Positions 15,839 to 27,904 of a stretch of 33,237 nucleotides of DNA are shown piece by piece. The notes below the pieces were generated by a model. It ran no database searches, was not told where the DNA came from, and worked only from the letters and a program-made list of their open reading frames with translations. Both the position numbers and the translations under genes were made by a program. How positions within the stretch are numbered: position 1 is the first letter of the stretch; each line of letters starts with the position of its first letter. Where the stretch lies: contig JAHQVR010000005.1 of assembly GCA_019634245.1 (NCBI GenBank), forward strand, positions 1-33,237, given 5' to 3'. Origin of the DNA: Gammaproteobacteria bacterium (GTDB taxonomy: Bacteria > Pseudomonadota > Gammaproteobacteria > Granulosicoccales > Granulosicoccaceae).

Positions 15839-16814
15839 CCCCATTGCGGTCATTGATATCGAAGAGTTGACTTCGGCGAGCGAAGCGATGCGCGCCGCGT
15901 TTAACTCTTCTGGCTTCTTCTACATTTCTAATCATGGGATAGATGCTGAACTCATTGCTGAATTACGCCAGCAGCAACGAACTTTTTTCTCTCAGCCCGA
16001 TGCGGTGAAGCAGCGTATCAAAATCAATACCCTGAACCGGGGATACCTGGGCTACGGCCAAGCGCAAATGCACGGGGCTACTCGCACGGACGAAAAGGAG
16101 GTGTTCTTTTGGGGATCGGACTATGGGCCATCCGACCCAGACAGAGCATTGGGGATACCGATGGTAGGGGACAATCAGTGGCCTGAGTCACTGGAGAGTT
16201 TTCGTGATGTGCTTGAGCGCTACAGCGCTGAGATAGCTCGGGTTGGTAATCGTGTACTGGAATCGATTGCTTTATCACTGGGTGCTAACAGAACAGCGTT
16301 TGAACCGTTTTACGAACGAGCCATGACACGTGGACAACTCATTAGTTACCCACCCACGAGTAATCACGCGGACGCTTTCGGAGTTGCGCCGCATACTGAT
16401 TTTGGATGTATCACCTTGCTACTTCAAGAGACTGAAGGATTGCAGGCCCTGGTGGGTCAACATTGGCTTAATGTCCCACCTCTTGCTGATACCCTGGTCG
16501 TCAATGTCGGTGATTTATTAGAACGCTGGACCTCTGGCCTGGTGCCGTCTACCAAGCACAGAGTCGTAAACGCCAGTGGCGATGCCCGATTTTCGGTGGC
16601 TATGTTTCACGACCCGAGCCCCACGGCGATAGTGGACCCAGCCCTGTTTAACGTTTCTGCGCACTCGGTGTTGGCAGGTGCGGTAGATGAACGGAAAAGA
16701 CCATCACATCAGCGTTATGCACCGGTGAGGGCCGCAGACTATATCCTGTCGCGCAACCAGGGCGCTTTCTCTCACTATCAAAAAAGTGACACGCATAAGG
16801 AAACACCGGACTGA
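15819..16814 (+). CDS. 2-oxoglutarate/Fe(II)-dependent oxygenase (isopenicillin N synthase-like)
   Basis: Non-haem iron oxygenase with the double-stranded beta-helix fold. N-terminal DIOX_N features (GFFYISNHGI) are followed by the iron ligands His192 and Asp194 (PHTDFG) and His247 (STKHRVVN), with Arg257 (DARFSV) placed to bind the 2-oxoglutarate carboxylate. It has 331 residues, normal for the group. It starts at a GTG inside dnaE and ends 40 bases before accA, breaking an otherwise standard dnaE-accA pair. Such enzymes hydroxylate, desaturate or cyclise small molecules; a few make ethylene. The substrate is unknown. Confidence 0.93.
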   Translation: MSSLSTNPIAVIDIEELTSASEAMRAAFNSSGFFYISNHGIDAELIAELRQQQRTFFSQPDAVKQRIKINTLNRGYLGYGQAQMHGATRTDEKEVFFWGSDYGPSDPDRALGIPMVGDNQWPESLESFRDVLERYSAEIARVGNRVLESIALSLGANRTAFEPFYERAMTRGQLISYPPTSNHADAFGVAPHTDFGCITLLLQETEGLQALVGQHWLNVPPLADTLVVNVGDLLERWTSGLVPSTKHRVVNASGDARFSVAMFHDPSPTAIVDPALFNVSAHSVLAGAVDERKRPSHQRYAPVRAADYILSRNQGAFSHYQKSDTHKETPD

Positions 16815-16854
16815 GTCAGGTAGAATGCAGTGTCACGTTTAGCAACCCGCACAA

Positions 16855-17817
16855 ATGAATCCTAACTTTCTCGACTTTGAACAACCGATTGCAGAATTGG
16901 AGGCAAAGATTCGGGAGCTTGAATTCGCCACTGAAGACGCCGACATTAACATTAATGCGGAAATTCAGACGCTACAGGATAAGTGCAATACGCTAACAGA
17001 ATCCATTTTTAGTAAGCTCAATTCATGGCAAGTCGCGCAGCTTGCCAGGCATCCCCAGCGTCCCTACACCCAGTTCTACATCGATAACGTGTTTAGTGAT
17101 TTTGATGAGTTGCATGGCGACCGAGCCTATGCAGATGACTATGCCATTGTGGGAGGTGTTGCTCGATTAAACGACGAACCGGTGGTGGTCATTGGCCACG
17201 AAAAAGGTCGGGATACGAAAGAAAAGATACACCGTAATTTTGGTATGCCCAGGCCTGAAGGCTACCGCAAAGCGAAGCGATTGATGGAGCTGGCTGAGCG
17301 CTTCAAAATGCCGGTTTTTACGTTCATCGATACCCCAGGAGCCTATCCTGGTATTGGAGCAGAAGAGCGCGGTCAAAGTGAGGCGATTGCGCGCAATTTG
17401 TTTGTCATGAGTGAGCTGGCCACGCCCATCGTGTGTACCGTAATTGGTGAAGGAGGCTCGGGCGGGGCATTGGCCATTGGTGTTGGTGACCGAATTCTAA
17501 TGCTTGAGTACAGCGTTTATTCGGTAATCAGTCCGGAAGGGTGTGCCTCTATTTTGTACAAAAGCGCTGATCGTGCTGCTGATGCCGCCGAAGCCATGGG
17601 TATTACGTCAAACCGGTTGCATACGCTCGGATTGGTAGACAGAGTTGTCAGCGAGCCACTGGGTGGCGCCCATCGAAATCCAGAGGAGATGGCTAAATCC
17701 TTGAAGCAAGCTTTGATAGAAGAACTGGAACAATTAAAGCAAAAATCCGCCCCTGAATTGTTGGAAGATCGTTGCGCCAAGTTGCGGGCGTACGGTGAGT
17801 ATAAGGAAGGTTCATAG
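16855..17817 (+). CDS. accA: Acetyl-CoA carboxylase carboxyltransferase subunit alpha
   Basis: With AccD transfers CO2 from biotin to acetyl-CoA, the first step of fatty acid synthesis. Starts [19 protein letters not shown], the usual N-terminal helix, and holds the crotonase-like core with [44 protein letters not shown] and [14 protein letters not shown]. 320 residues equal the E. coli length within one. Its TAG is directly followed by the tilS GTG, so the two are coupled. The 40-base gap before it contains no clear promoter. Confidence 0.98.
   Translation: MNPNFLDFEQPIAELEAKIRELEFATEDADININAEIQTLQDKCNTLTESIFSKLNSWQVAQLARHPQRPYTQFYIDNVFSDFDELHGDRAYADDYAIVGGVARLNDEPVVVIGHEKGRDTKEKIHRNFGMPRPEGYRKAKRLMELAERFKMPVFTFIDTPGAYPGIGAEERGQSEAIARNLFVMSELATPIVCTVIGEGGSGGALAIGVGDRILMLEYSVYSVISPEGCASILYKSADRAADAAEAMGITSNRLHTLGLVDRVVSEPLGGAHRNPEEMAKSLKQALIEELEQLKQKSAPELLEDRCAKLRAYGEYKEGS
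17803..17810 (+). promoter_or_regulatory. Strong Shine-Dalgarno for tilS
   Basis: AAGGAAGG ends 7 bases before GTG 17818, within the last codons of accA. It fixes the GTG start immediately after the accA stop. Confidence 0.65.
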
Positions 17818-19152
17818 GTGAATACCGTGGAGTCACCAGAGGTCGGGCTGGCTCAGTATTTAGAGAGCAATACCGATGCGAGAGAAATTTGTGTCGCCTA
17901 CAGCGGTGGTATGGATTCCCATGCGTTGCTGCATGCCGTGTCAGCACTAATTGGCTCGGATGCACACTACGCCATTCGCGCCATTCATATTAATCACGGA
18001 CTCCAAACCTGCAGCGATGAGTGGGCTGATCATTGTCTTGAGGTTTGTGCTGATCTTGACATTCCATTGGAAGTAGTGAATGTCCGTGTCGTTGACCAAG
18101 GTGATGGACCAGAAGCCAGTGCGCGGTTGGCACGATACGCGGCTTTCGATCAGTTTTTGAGCGACAGTGAACACATCTTGCTCGCCCAGCATGCTGATGA
18201 TCAAGCGGAAACCTTTTTACTACAAGCGCTTCGGGGTAGTGGCCCAGATGGGTTGGCTTCCATTCCGCGCAAGCGCAAATTTGGGCGTGCCTTCATGGCT
18301 CGTCCGCTGCTGGGATGTTCGCGGCACTCCATTGAAACCTATGCTCAAAATCACGGGTTGTCGTGGGTTGAAGATCCCAGTAACAACAATAATCAGTACG
18401 ATCGAAATTTTCTCAGAAACGAGATACTGCCGCAGCTGAAGTCTCGCTGGCCGGCTGCTGCGCAAACGTTGAGCCGCGCTGCGATGCGTTGCTCAGCAGC
18501 CAGCCAGACCATGCTGGGTCTGGCCCAGGAGGATCTCGAATTGGTGCGGGTTAGAGGTAGCGCAGAGTTAATGGTCTCCGAGTTAAAGTCACTGCCCAAA
18601 GAGCGCGCATTCAATGTACTTCGCCTGTGGGTTCGGCAAGCCGGCTTACGAATGCCTCGTTTGCAAGATTTGATTCAAGTGCACTCTGATTTAATTGACG
18701 CTCGCGTTGATTCTCAGGGAATTGTGAATGTTCGTGACTATGAATTTCGACGCTATCAGGACCGGTTGTACTTGCTACCCCCACAGCCTGCCATTGCACC
18801 GTTTGAATACCGATGGGATCAACCCTTTGACGAACTGTACATTGCTGAGACGGGAGAATCCCTGACAAGAACTCGCTGTGCCGAACTCGGCGTGGCGTTA
18901 CCCAAGAATGGGTCAGTTGTTGTGCGTAGTCGCACTGGCGGGGAATTGATCAAACTCGGAGAACCTGCGTTTCACAAAGCGGTCAAAAAATTGTTGCAAG
19001 AATCTTCGGTGCCGCCATGGGAGCGCGAAGCTATCCCATTACTCTACGTTAACGATAGATTGGCCGCTGTCTGGAATATTGCCGTGGCTATCGATTTTCG
19101 AGTCCCTGCTCGTACCGGTACAGATTCATCCATTGATATGGAAATTGCCTGA
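17818..19152 (+). CDS. tilS: tRNA(Ile)-lysidine synthetase
   Basis: Converts the wobble cytidine of the CAU-anticodon tRNA-Ile to lysidine using ATP and lysine. The PP-loop is AYSGGMDSHALLH near residues 27-39. HADDQAETFLLQ, GSGPDGL and WVEDPSNNNNQYDRNFLRNE are characteristic. The C-terminal domain (about 340-435) contains GGE and KAVKKLLQESSVPPWERE, the substrate-binding region. 444 residues is full length. It is the last gene before a 268-base gap and the pyrG promoter. Confidence 0.96.
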   Translation: MNTVESPEVGLAQYLESNTDAREICVAYSGGMDSHALLHAVSALIGSDAHYAIRAIHINHGLQTCSDEWADHCLEVCADLDIPLEVVNVRVVDQGDGPEASARLARYAAFDQFLSDSEHILLAQHADDQAETFLLQALRGSGPDGLASIPRKRKFGRAFMARPLLGCSRHSIETYAQNHGLSWVEDPSNNNNQYDRNFLRNEILPQLKSRWPAAAQTLSRAAMRCSAASQTMLGLAQEDLELVRVRGSAELMVSELKSLPKERAFNVLRLWVRQAGLRMPRLQDLIQVHSDLIDARVDSQGIVNVRDYEFRRYQDRLYLLPPQPAIAPFEYRWDQPFDELYIAETGESLTRTRCAELGVALPKNGSVVVRSRTGGELIKLGEPAFHKAVKKLLQESSVPPWEREAIPLLYVNDRLAAVWNIAVAIDFRVPARTGTDSSIDMEIA

Positions 19153-19261
19153 GTCCTAACCAGCGCTCGGTTGTTCATTCTATGGTCGATATACCATGGG
19201 TCTTGTTGTGCGGGTGGTCCCGATTCACGACACATTTTCAGTAAACAAGTTTGCATCTTAA

Positions 19262-19290
19262 TTGTCGGCGCACTCTCCTTCTGGTATGCT
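19262..19290 (+). promoter_or_regulatory. Candidate sigma-70 promoter upstream of pyrG
   Basis: TTGTCG (19262-19267), 17-base spacer, TATGCT (19285-19290), with TGG just before making an extended -10. It is the best promoter in the 268-base gap 19153-19420 and would give a leader of about 120 bases. Confidence 0.5.
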
Positions 19291-19324
19291 ATTTTTCCGT
19301 TCTGAGGTGATTCTTTCCTCTAGT

Positions 19325-19342
19325 CGCCAACGTAGGTTGGCG
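19325..19342 (+). other. Leader hairpin upstream of pyrG
   Basis: CGCCAAC, loop GTAG, GTTGGCG: a perfect 7-bp stem in the predicted pyrG leader, about 35 bases after the -10. No T tract follows, so it is not a canonical terminator; it could stabilise the message or mark a regulatory leader. Confidence 0.4.
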
Positions 19343-19372
19343 AGCTCTTTACGTAACCTTTTGTGCACATAA

Positions 19373-21115
<1,743 letters not shown>

Positions 21116-21120
21116 CCACG

Positions 21121-23243
<2,123 letters not shown>

Positions 23244-23250
23244 CACACCG

Positions 23251-23598
23251 ATGAAGGCGCTTATTGGCCTTTTGGTGGTTTTGTTGGTACTGCTTCAGTA
23301 CCGACTATGGTTTGGCGATGGCAGCGTTCAGGAATTTTATCGTCTGCGCAATGAGTCACGAGATGCTCAAGCTGAACTGATACGTCTGCGCAATCGCAAT
23401 CAAGCACTAGAGGCAGAAGTGGCTGATTTAAAAAGTGGACTTGATGCTATCGAAGAGCGTGCCCGCACGAATTTGGGCATGATCGGTGAGGATGAAACGT
23501 TTTTTCAGTTTGTGCGTGAGTCGGAGTCAGCCACCGGCGATACTCTAGGCACCGATCGCGATGGTAGCGATGTCACAACAGACCGAGCCGGTGATTGA
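23251..23598 (+). CDS. ftsB: Cell division protein FtsB
   Basis: Small bitopic divisome protein that joins FtsL and FtsQ and signals for septal peptidoglycan synthesis. A membrane span covers residues 3-17, and a coiled coil follows at about 25-72 (LRNESRDAQAELIRLRNRN). The conserved end of the domain reads IEERARTNLGMIGEDETFFQFV. 115 residues, slightly longer than E. coli (103), with an acidic tail. Position between eno and ispD is standard; its end overlaps ispD by up to 38 bases. Confidence 0.93.
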   Translation: MKALIGLLVVLLVLLQYRLWFGDGSVQEFYRLRNESRDAQAELIRLRNRNQALEAEVADLKSGLDAIEERARTNLGMIGEDETFFQFVRESESATGDTLGTDRDGSDVTTDRAGD

Positions 23599-24316
23599 GT
23601 CACTGTGGGCCATTGTGCCAGCCGCCGGTGCTGGACAACGCATGCAAAGCGATACCCCCAAGCAATACCTACCGTTGGATGGTATTCCGATGTTGCAGCG
23701 AACGCTCGATGCACTGCTAGGCGCAGTCCCAAGCTTAAATTGTGTGGTGGCGTTGTCAGCGAATGATGAGCAGTGGGGCACTATTCCGGCAAGCCATTAC
23801 GAACACGTGTACACCATTATCGGTGGAGAGACCCGCTCTGAATCGGTATTGTCTGGGTTGAACTATATCAATGCAAAAGACTCGAGTAACCCGTGGGTGC
23901 TGGTGCATGATGCTGCGCGGCCGTTGGTGGCTAAAAGCGACATAGTCAATCTTATCGAGTCTGTCGTCGAACACAACGCGATCGGAGGGCTACTGGCGGT
24001 GCCGGCACAAGATACTCTGAAGCGCTCGGGAGATTCCGCCACTGCAAAAGTGGAGCACACCGTTGAGCGAAGCAACATGTGGCAAGCACAAACCCCTCAA
24101 ATGTTTCGAGCGCAAACGCTGTCGGATGCCATGGCAAAAGCTAAAGAGAATAATATTGTAATCACTGATGAATCCACGGCGTTGGAATATCAGAACGAAC
24201 ACCCACTACTGGTCAAAGCGCAGCAGCCTAATCTGAAAGTGACACGTCATACGGATTGGCTGCTCGCGGACAGTTTAGTAAAGGCCCATAGAAAAAGAAC
24301 CGATGGTGATTCATGA
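23561..24316 (+). CDS. ispD: 2-C-methyl-D-erythritol 4-phosphate cytidylyltransferase
   Basis: Third step of the MEP isoprenoid pathway: attaches CMP to methylerythritol 4-phosphate. The nucleotidyltransferase signature is [21 protein letters not shown], split here only by family position; VHDAARPLV and TDESTALE are also conserved. The ATG at 23561 gives 251 residues; the ATG at 23570 is an equally good start, since the first family motif begins about 17 residues in. It overlaps ftsB and ends in an ATGA overlap with ispF, as expected for a tightly coupled pair. Confidence 0.95.
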   Translation: MVAMSQQTEPVIESLWAIVPAAGAGQRMQSDTPKQYLPLDGIPMLQRTLDALLGAVPSLNCVVALSANDEQWGTIPASHYEHVYTIIGGETRSESVLSGLNYINAKDSSNPWVLVHDAARPLVAKSDIVNLIESVVEHNAIGGLLAVPAQDTLKRSGDSATAKVEHTVERSNMWQAQTPQMFRAQTLSDAMAKAKENNIVITDESTALEYQNEHPLLVKAQQPNLKVTRHTDWLLADSLVKAHRKRTDGDS

Positions 24317-24789
24317 GAATTGGTCAGGGCTTTGATGTTCATGCGTTTACCTCTGGCGATCATCTGATCCTTGGTGGTGTTCGAGTACCTTTTGATCAAT
24401 CGTTTGCCGCACACAGTGATGGAGATGTGCTGCTTCACGCGATTTGCGATGCATTACTCGGTGCCGCTGGGCTTAACGATATTGGTACACATTTTCCGGA
24501 TACCGATCCTGGTTTTGAAAATGCGGACAGTCGAGATTTACTGCGACAGGTGGTGCATAAACTCTCCGAGATAGGCTTTGTATGTGTCAATATAGACTCC
24601 ACTGTAATAGCTCAGGCACCTAAGTTGGCACCCTATATTGATTCGATGGTTCACAACATTGCCGCGGATACTGGCCTGGAGACTCATCAAGTCAACGTGA
24701 AAGCTACGACGACAGAGCAATTAGGTTTTTGCGGACGCGGAGAAGGCATCGCTGCCATGGCAGTGGTGTTGTTGCAAGCCGCTCAATAA
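24313..24789 (+). CDS. ispF: 2-C-methyl-D-erythritol 2,4-cyclodiphosphate synthase
   Basis: Fifth MEP-pathway step, cyclising CDP-methylerythritol phosphate. The metal site DxH (GFDVHAF) is at residues 8-10, the third ligand His is in [18 protein letters not shown], and the C-terminal [22 protein letters not shown] is diagnostic. 158 residues, normal. Starts 4 bases inside ispD. In enterics truD and surE follow; here a nucleoside phosphorylase follows after 44 bases. Confidence 0.97.
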   Translation: MRIGQGFDVHAFTSGDHLILGGVRVPFDQSFAAHSDGDVLLHAICDALLGAAGLNDIGTHFPDTDPGFENADSRDLLRQVVHKLSEIGFVCVNIDSTVIAQAPKLAPYIDSMVHNIAADTGLETHQVNVKATTTEQLGFCGRGEGIAAMAVVLLQAAQ

Positions 24790-24833
24790 CACTATAGTTT
24801 CTACCCACTCATATTTAGATACCAGAGTTTGGC

Positions 24834-25577
24834 ATGACAACACTCGCAATTATTGGCGGTACCGGTTTGGCTCTTACCGAGGGAGTCACGATTACCCGTC
24901 GCGAAATGGTTAAAACACCCTACGGTGCCCCTTCCTGTCCTCTCGCATTTGGTGAATTGGCAGGTAAACCCATGGTGTTTCTAGCACGTCATGGCAACAC
25001 TCATAACATTCAACCTCATCAGATAAACTACTGTGCAAATATTTGGGCATTGAAATCGGTGGGTGTTGAAAAAGTCATTGCGGTGACCGCGGTGAGAGGT
25101 ATCGCTGGCAATGCGGCATGCGGCAAAATTGCCATCCCAGACCAAGTGATTGACTACACCCATGGGCGAATTAACAGTTTCTTCGACGGTGGCACCGATG
25201 ATGCCGTGAGGCAAATTGATTTTTCAGAACCTTACGACAGGGTGTTACGTTCTGAGCTTATCGCCGCTGCACAGGATGCCAGCATTGACTGTGTTACAGA
25301 AGGAACCTATGGGGCAACAGAAGGCCCTAGAATGGAAACGATAGCGGAAATTCGAGTGTTGGAGCGTGACGGTTGCACGATGGCAGGTATGACCGGTATG
25401 CCCGAAGCATCCTTGGCCAGAGAATTAGATTTAGCATACGCCAGCTGTGCCGTCATCGCAGCAGATGCAGCAGGCAAGGGTAAGCCTTATGCCGAACAGG
25501 ATGTCAAAGCCAACTTAACTCAAGGTATGGCCAGTGTTAGATCTCTGCTGGCCAACTGTTTGCCGCGTTTGGTCTAA
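24834..25577 (+). CDS. S-methyl-5'-thioinosine/thioadenosine phosphorylase (MTAP family)
   Basis: Phosphorolysis of methylthio-nucleosides formed as by-products of polyamine synthesis and acyl-homoserine lactone synthesis. Family motifs: AIIGGTGL phosphate loop, FLARHGNTHNIQPHQINY, TEGTYGATEGPRMET, and AGMTGMPEASLARELDLAYA. 247 residues is close to the Pseudomonas methylthioinosine phosphorylase and shorter than true eukaryotic-type MTA phosphorylases (about 280). The substitution pattern at MTGMPE, where purine phosphorylases read MSTVPE and MTA phosphorylases MTTxPE, favours methylthioinosine. It ends 13 bases from the convergent lysE-type gene. Confidence 0.88.
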   Translation: MTTLAIIGGTGLALTEGVTITRREMVKTPYGAPSCPLAFGELAGKPMVFLARHGNTHNIQPHQINYCANIWALKSVGVEKVIAVTAVRGIAGNAACGKIAIPDQVIDYTHGRINSFFDGGTDDAVRQIDFSEPYDRVLRSELIAAAQDASIDCVTEGTYGATEGPRMETIAEIRVLERDGCTMAGMTGMPEASLARELDLAYASCAVIAADAAGKGKPYAEQDVKANLTQGMASVRSLLANCLPRLV

Positions 25578-25590
25578 TACATCATCAGTG

Positions 25591-26214
25591 CTATTGGCGA
25601 GACAACGCCGACCGAATTAAACTAAAACCTGCTGCCGCAAAGAGCACGGATGCAATGCCGTTAATCCAGTGGCTACATCGCACGTACAAGCGCATCATAC
25701 CGGTCATTGAAAAGCAAATTGAATACAGTGCGTTGTTAATGAAGCCCACACAGATGCACACCATGGTGGCACTGATCAACAGGGATAGGCCGGTGTTGGG
25801 ACCAAGTCCAACCGATAATGCGGCCATCCAGGCCAACACAGATTTAGGGTTAGATAAATTTAACACCAATCCCTTTATAAACCATCGATGTCCTTTTACG
25901 GATAGGTCTGCGGAGGAATTGGGGCTCCAGGTAGCGCGGGCTGACTGAAACGCCAACCACAATAGGTAAGCACCTCCTAACAGTTTAAGTACCATCAGTA
26001 CATACAAAGAGCTTTGTAGCACTGCACCCATACCACTAGCGGCAACTATTCCCCAGAAAACTAGGCCCGTTGAGAGCCCTGCGCCATAAATGAGGCTAAT
26101 ACGCCTACCATGTTTCATAGCGATCGCTGCATTGGACAGATTAGCCGGCCCAGGAGTCACTGCAACGACAAAAAAGGCTAATCCAGAAGACAAAAGCGCA
26201 AAGGTATCGATCAT
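25591..26214 (-). CDS. LysE/RhtB family amino acid exporter
   Basis: Inner-membrane exporter for amino acids or related metabolites, driven by the proton gradient. The N-terminal signature LAFFVVAVTPGPANLSNAAIAMKHGRR and the internal LNLSNPKSVLAWMAAL are diagnostic, with about six hydrophobic spans over 207 residues. I chose ATG 26214 because it puts the TPGP motif at the usual distance from the N-terminus; a GTG at 26259 would add 15 polar residues. Monocistronic on the minus strand. Cargo not deducible. Confidence 0.9.
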   Translation of the reverse strand: MIDTFALLSSGLAFFVVAVTPGPANLSNAAIAMKHGRRISLIYGAGLSTGLVFWGIVAASGMGAVLQSSLYVLMVLKLLGGAYLLWLAFQSARATWSPNSSADLSVKGHRWFIKGLVLNLSNPKSVLAWMAALSVGLGPNTGLSLLISATMVCICVGFINNALYSICFSMTGMMRLYVRCSHWINGIASVLFAAAGFSLIRSALSRQ

Positions 26215-26259
26215 AGTCAGGTGTATTATTTGTTGATCGTGGTTGCTCAGAGTTTCCAC

Positions 26260-26582
26260 TTTGACAGAAATCGCCGCCTACTTGGTGTATTTTTTTCTGC
26301 CTATTCCATACGGCTTATCGGCTAGCAGTAGTCGTTGAGTCCATCCGTTACCCATGGTGCTGGATTGAAGCTGCGCGTCATTTTTTGTCTCTTGCTGCTT
26401 ACGGTATTGTTACTTCGCTCAAGACCATGGGGTGGTCATCCGGTATCTGTCGTCGGGCGAAGGACTGGCAAAGTACTGTAAACTCACTAAACTGCGATTG
26501 CAGAGTCAAGCAAACTCACAAAAGCCGAAAATGTCGTGAGCATCGATATCTTGGCTGCATCTTCATAATCAAGGAGTTTTTT
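26260..26582. other. 323-base intergenic region between divergent genes
   Basis: Separates the exporter (minus) from the lipoprotein (plus), so it should hold both promoters. A TTGACA at 26261-26266 is present but lacks a well-spaced -10. A weak in-frame extension of the lipoprotein frame back to 26385 has no family features. I see no RNA gene or repeat. Confidence 0.4.
26571..26576 (+). promoter_or_regulatory. Shine-Dalgarno deciding the GTG start of the lipoprotein
   Basis: AAGGAG, 6 bases before GTG 26583. It places the start directly before a lipoprotein signal peptide and rules out the upstream in-frame ATG at 26385. Confidence 0.75.
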
Positions 26583-27122
26583 GTGTTGCGTTCATTCTTA
26601 AAAGTACCCACTTTTCCGGTGGCCACTGTTGTCCTTACTGGCTTCCTCTTAGCCAGTTGTAGCAGCAGCGATGATTCATCTGACGGTGATATGGCTGGCT
26701 CATCCCCCTATGTCGGTACATGGGCATCTGGATGTTTTCAACTCGATTCTGCTGAGTACAGTGATGAAACCATTGTAATCACAGCAGAGACGTTTACCTA
26801 TAGCTTTAACACACACAACGTGGCTGATTGCAGTGACGAGCCTATGGCTTTTGCTAGTGGTCAGATACGGGGTAACTACACAGAGTTTTCTGATACTACT
26901 ACCGATAGTGGTTTAACAGCGCGGGAAGTGAGTTACACCGTGGTGACAACCGCATTGGCTGATGGATCAGTAATTGACGGGCCTTTGGATGGGCAAACCA
27001 TTCAGGATATCGTGCATATTGATGGCTCTGATCTTCTGTATTTTGGCGAAGGGGATTTTGAAGCGAAAGTTATAGCCAGGCCCACCGCGTTAAATCTTGA
27101 CCTGGGCTTCACGCGTCAATAG
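26583..27122 (+). CDS. Small lipoprotein of unknown function
   Basis: Starts at GTG with an ideal Shine-Dalgarno. Residues 1-25 form a lipoprotein signal peptide: basic N-region (VLRSFLK), hydrophobic core, lipobox LLASC with lipidated Cys26, then a Ser/Asp-rich linker. The mature part (179 residues in total) begins YVGTWASGCF and continues as alternating polar/hydrophobic strands, suggesting a small beta-barrel of lipocalin-like type; two further Cys (GCF, ADCSDE) may pair. No Asp at +2, so outer-membrane sorting is expected. I do not recognise a named family. Confidence 0.8.
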   Translation: MLRSFLKVPTFPVATVVLTGFLLASCSSSDDSSDGDMAGSSPYVGTWASGCFQLDSAEYSDETIVITAETFTYSFNTHNVADCSDEPMAFASGQIRGNYTEFSDTTTDSGLTAREVSYTVVTTALADGSVIDGPLDGQTIQDIVHIDGSDLLYFGEGDFEAKVIARPTALNLDLGFTRQ

Positions 27123-27244
27123 GCGATGTGAGAGTCTGCGTGATTGGAGTTGTAAAACTGCTATGAAGTCACAGCAACGCAGGAAAAGACACTGACGTTA
27201 TCATTGAAGCACCTACTTGTTGCGAGATAAGTACAGAATGTGAA

Positions 27245-27559
27245 ATGGAATTAAAGAATTTCTCCCCGTTTATCGGTGATCATTGTGAGACTGTGGCGAC
27301 GGGCACCTTGCTTAAGCACGTGGGTATTGATCTGCCCGAGTCCGTCATCTTCGGGCTTGGGCAGGGTTTAAGTTTTATCTTTCTAAATCTATCGAGCCTG
27401 CCATTGCCCTTTGTTGGGGGTCGAGTCAAACCAGTCTCGTCTAAACGGTTCTCTGAGAATCACCGTTGGTTGGCTGTTAACAGCTTTTTTAAGAACCAGC
27501 GCCGATGTTCGCTGGGTTTTTGGAGTTCTGTGTTAGCCAATTCTGCAAATCCTTCGTAG
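27245..27559 (+). pseudogene. Truncated BtrH N-terminal-domain gene
   Basis: The reading frame opens with MELKNFSPFIGDHCETVATG, then LLKHVGIDLPESVIFGLGQG, then LSFIFLNLSS and PFVGGRVKP. This matches the start of BtrH_N domain proteins (butirosin biosynthesis H, an acyltransferase/peptidase-like fold): HCET, a helix ending in GLxLxE, FGLGxGLxF and FxGGRxKP. Intact proteins are about 300 residues or more. Here likeness stops near 27435, about 65 residues in, and the remaining codons run antisense into the GNAT gene. The catalytic-type Cys and His of HCET are retained. No ribosome binding site is visible. Interpretation: 5' remnant of a deleted or rearranged gene. The 27123-27244 gap upstream holds nothing I recognise. 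Confidence 0.6.
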
Positions 27560-27897
27560 CCTAATTTTTCATAGAACACTCTTGCCATTGGATTGGACGT
27601 ATCGAGCCATGCTGCATGGCAGCCAGTGCTTAGTGCTTTGTTTTCTATGGCCAGTACCAGGGATTTTCCCAATCCTTTCTGGCGCCTGGAAGGTTTAACC
27701 CAGAGCGTTTTAATCAATAGCCAGCCGTAGGACGTACTGCCGGTCACGCCACCAACAAGCTCTCCTCCGGCAAGTCGTGCTGACAGTATGATCGAGGTGT
27801 TTTGACTTTGGGGTAGACTCTCTTGAAGCGAATGGAGTAACTCCTGCTCAATTGTTTTAGCTGTTTCGTTGTCGTCTGTTGCGATGGTAGTGGTCAT
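27460..27897 (-). CDS. GNAT family N-acetyltransferase
   Basis: Acetyl-CoA-dependent acyltransferase. The acetyl-CoA binding loop is RRQKGLGKSLV within LWVKPSRRQKGLG (R/QxxGxG/A), and the C-terminal NPMARVFYEKLGYEGFAEL is the usual final motif. I place the start at ATG 27897 (MTTTIATDDNE), 7 bases after the MFS stop; a start at 27963 would overlap the MFS gene and add unrelated residues. 145 residues, typical. GNAT enzymes of this sort acetylate small amines or antibiotics; here it lies in an operon behind a transporter. Substrate unknown. Confidence 0.87.
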   Translation of the reverse strand: MTTTIATDDNETAKTIEQELLHSLQESLPQSQNTSIILSARLAGGELVGGVTGSTSYGWLLIKTLWVKPSRRQKGLGKSLVLAIENKALSTGCHAAWLDTSNPMARVFYEKLGYEGFAELANTELQKPSEHRRWFLKKLLTANQR

Positions 27898-27904
27898 GGA
27901 GTTG

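Noticed and set aside
16786..16826. Possible accA promoter (GTGACA and TAGAAT)
   Set aside because: The spacing is 29 bases and no extended -10 is present, so it does not form a sigma-70 promoter.
26385..26582. N-terminal extension of the lipoprotein frame from ATG 26385
   Set aside because: It would bury the lipoprotein signal peptide; the AAGGAG before GTG 26583 and the lipobox fix the later start.
27473..27490. GCTGTTAACAGC palindrome followed by six T as a terminator
   Set aside because: The stem is only 4 bp with a TTAA loop and lies inside the GNAT 3' coding end; too weak to call.
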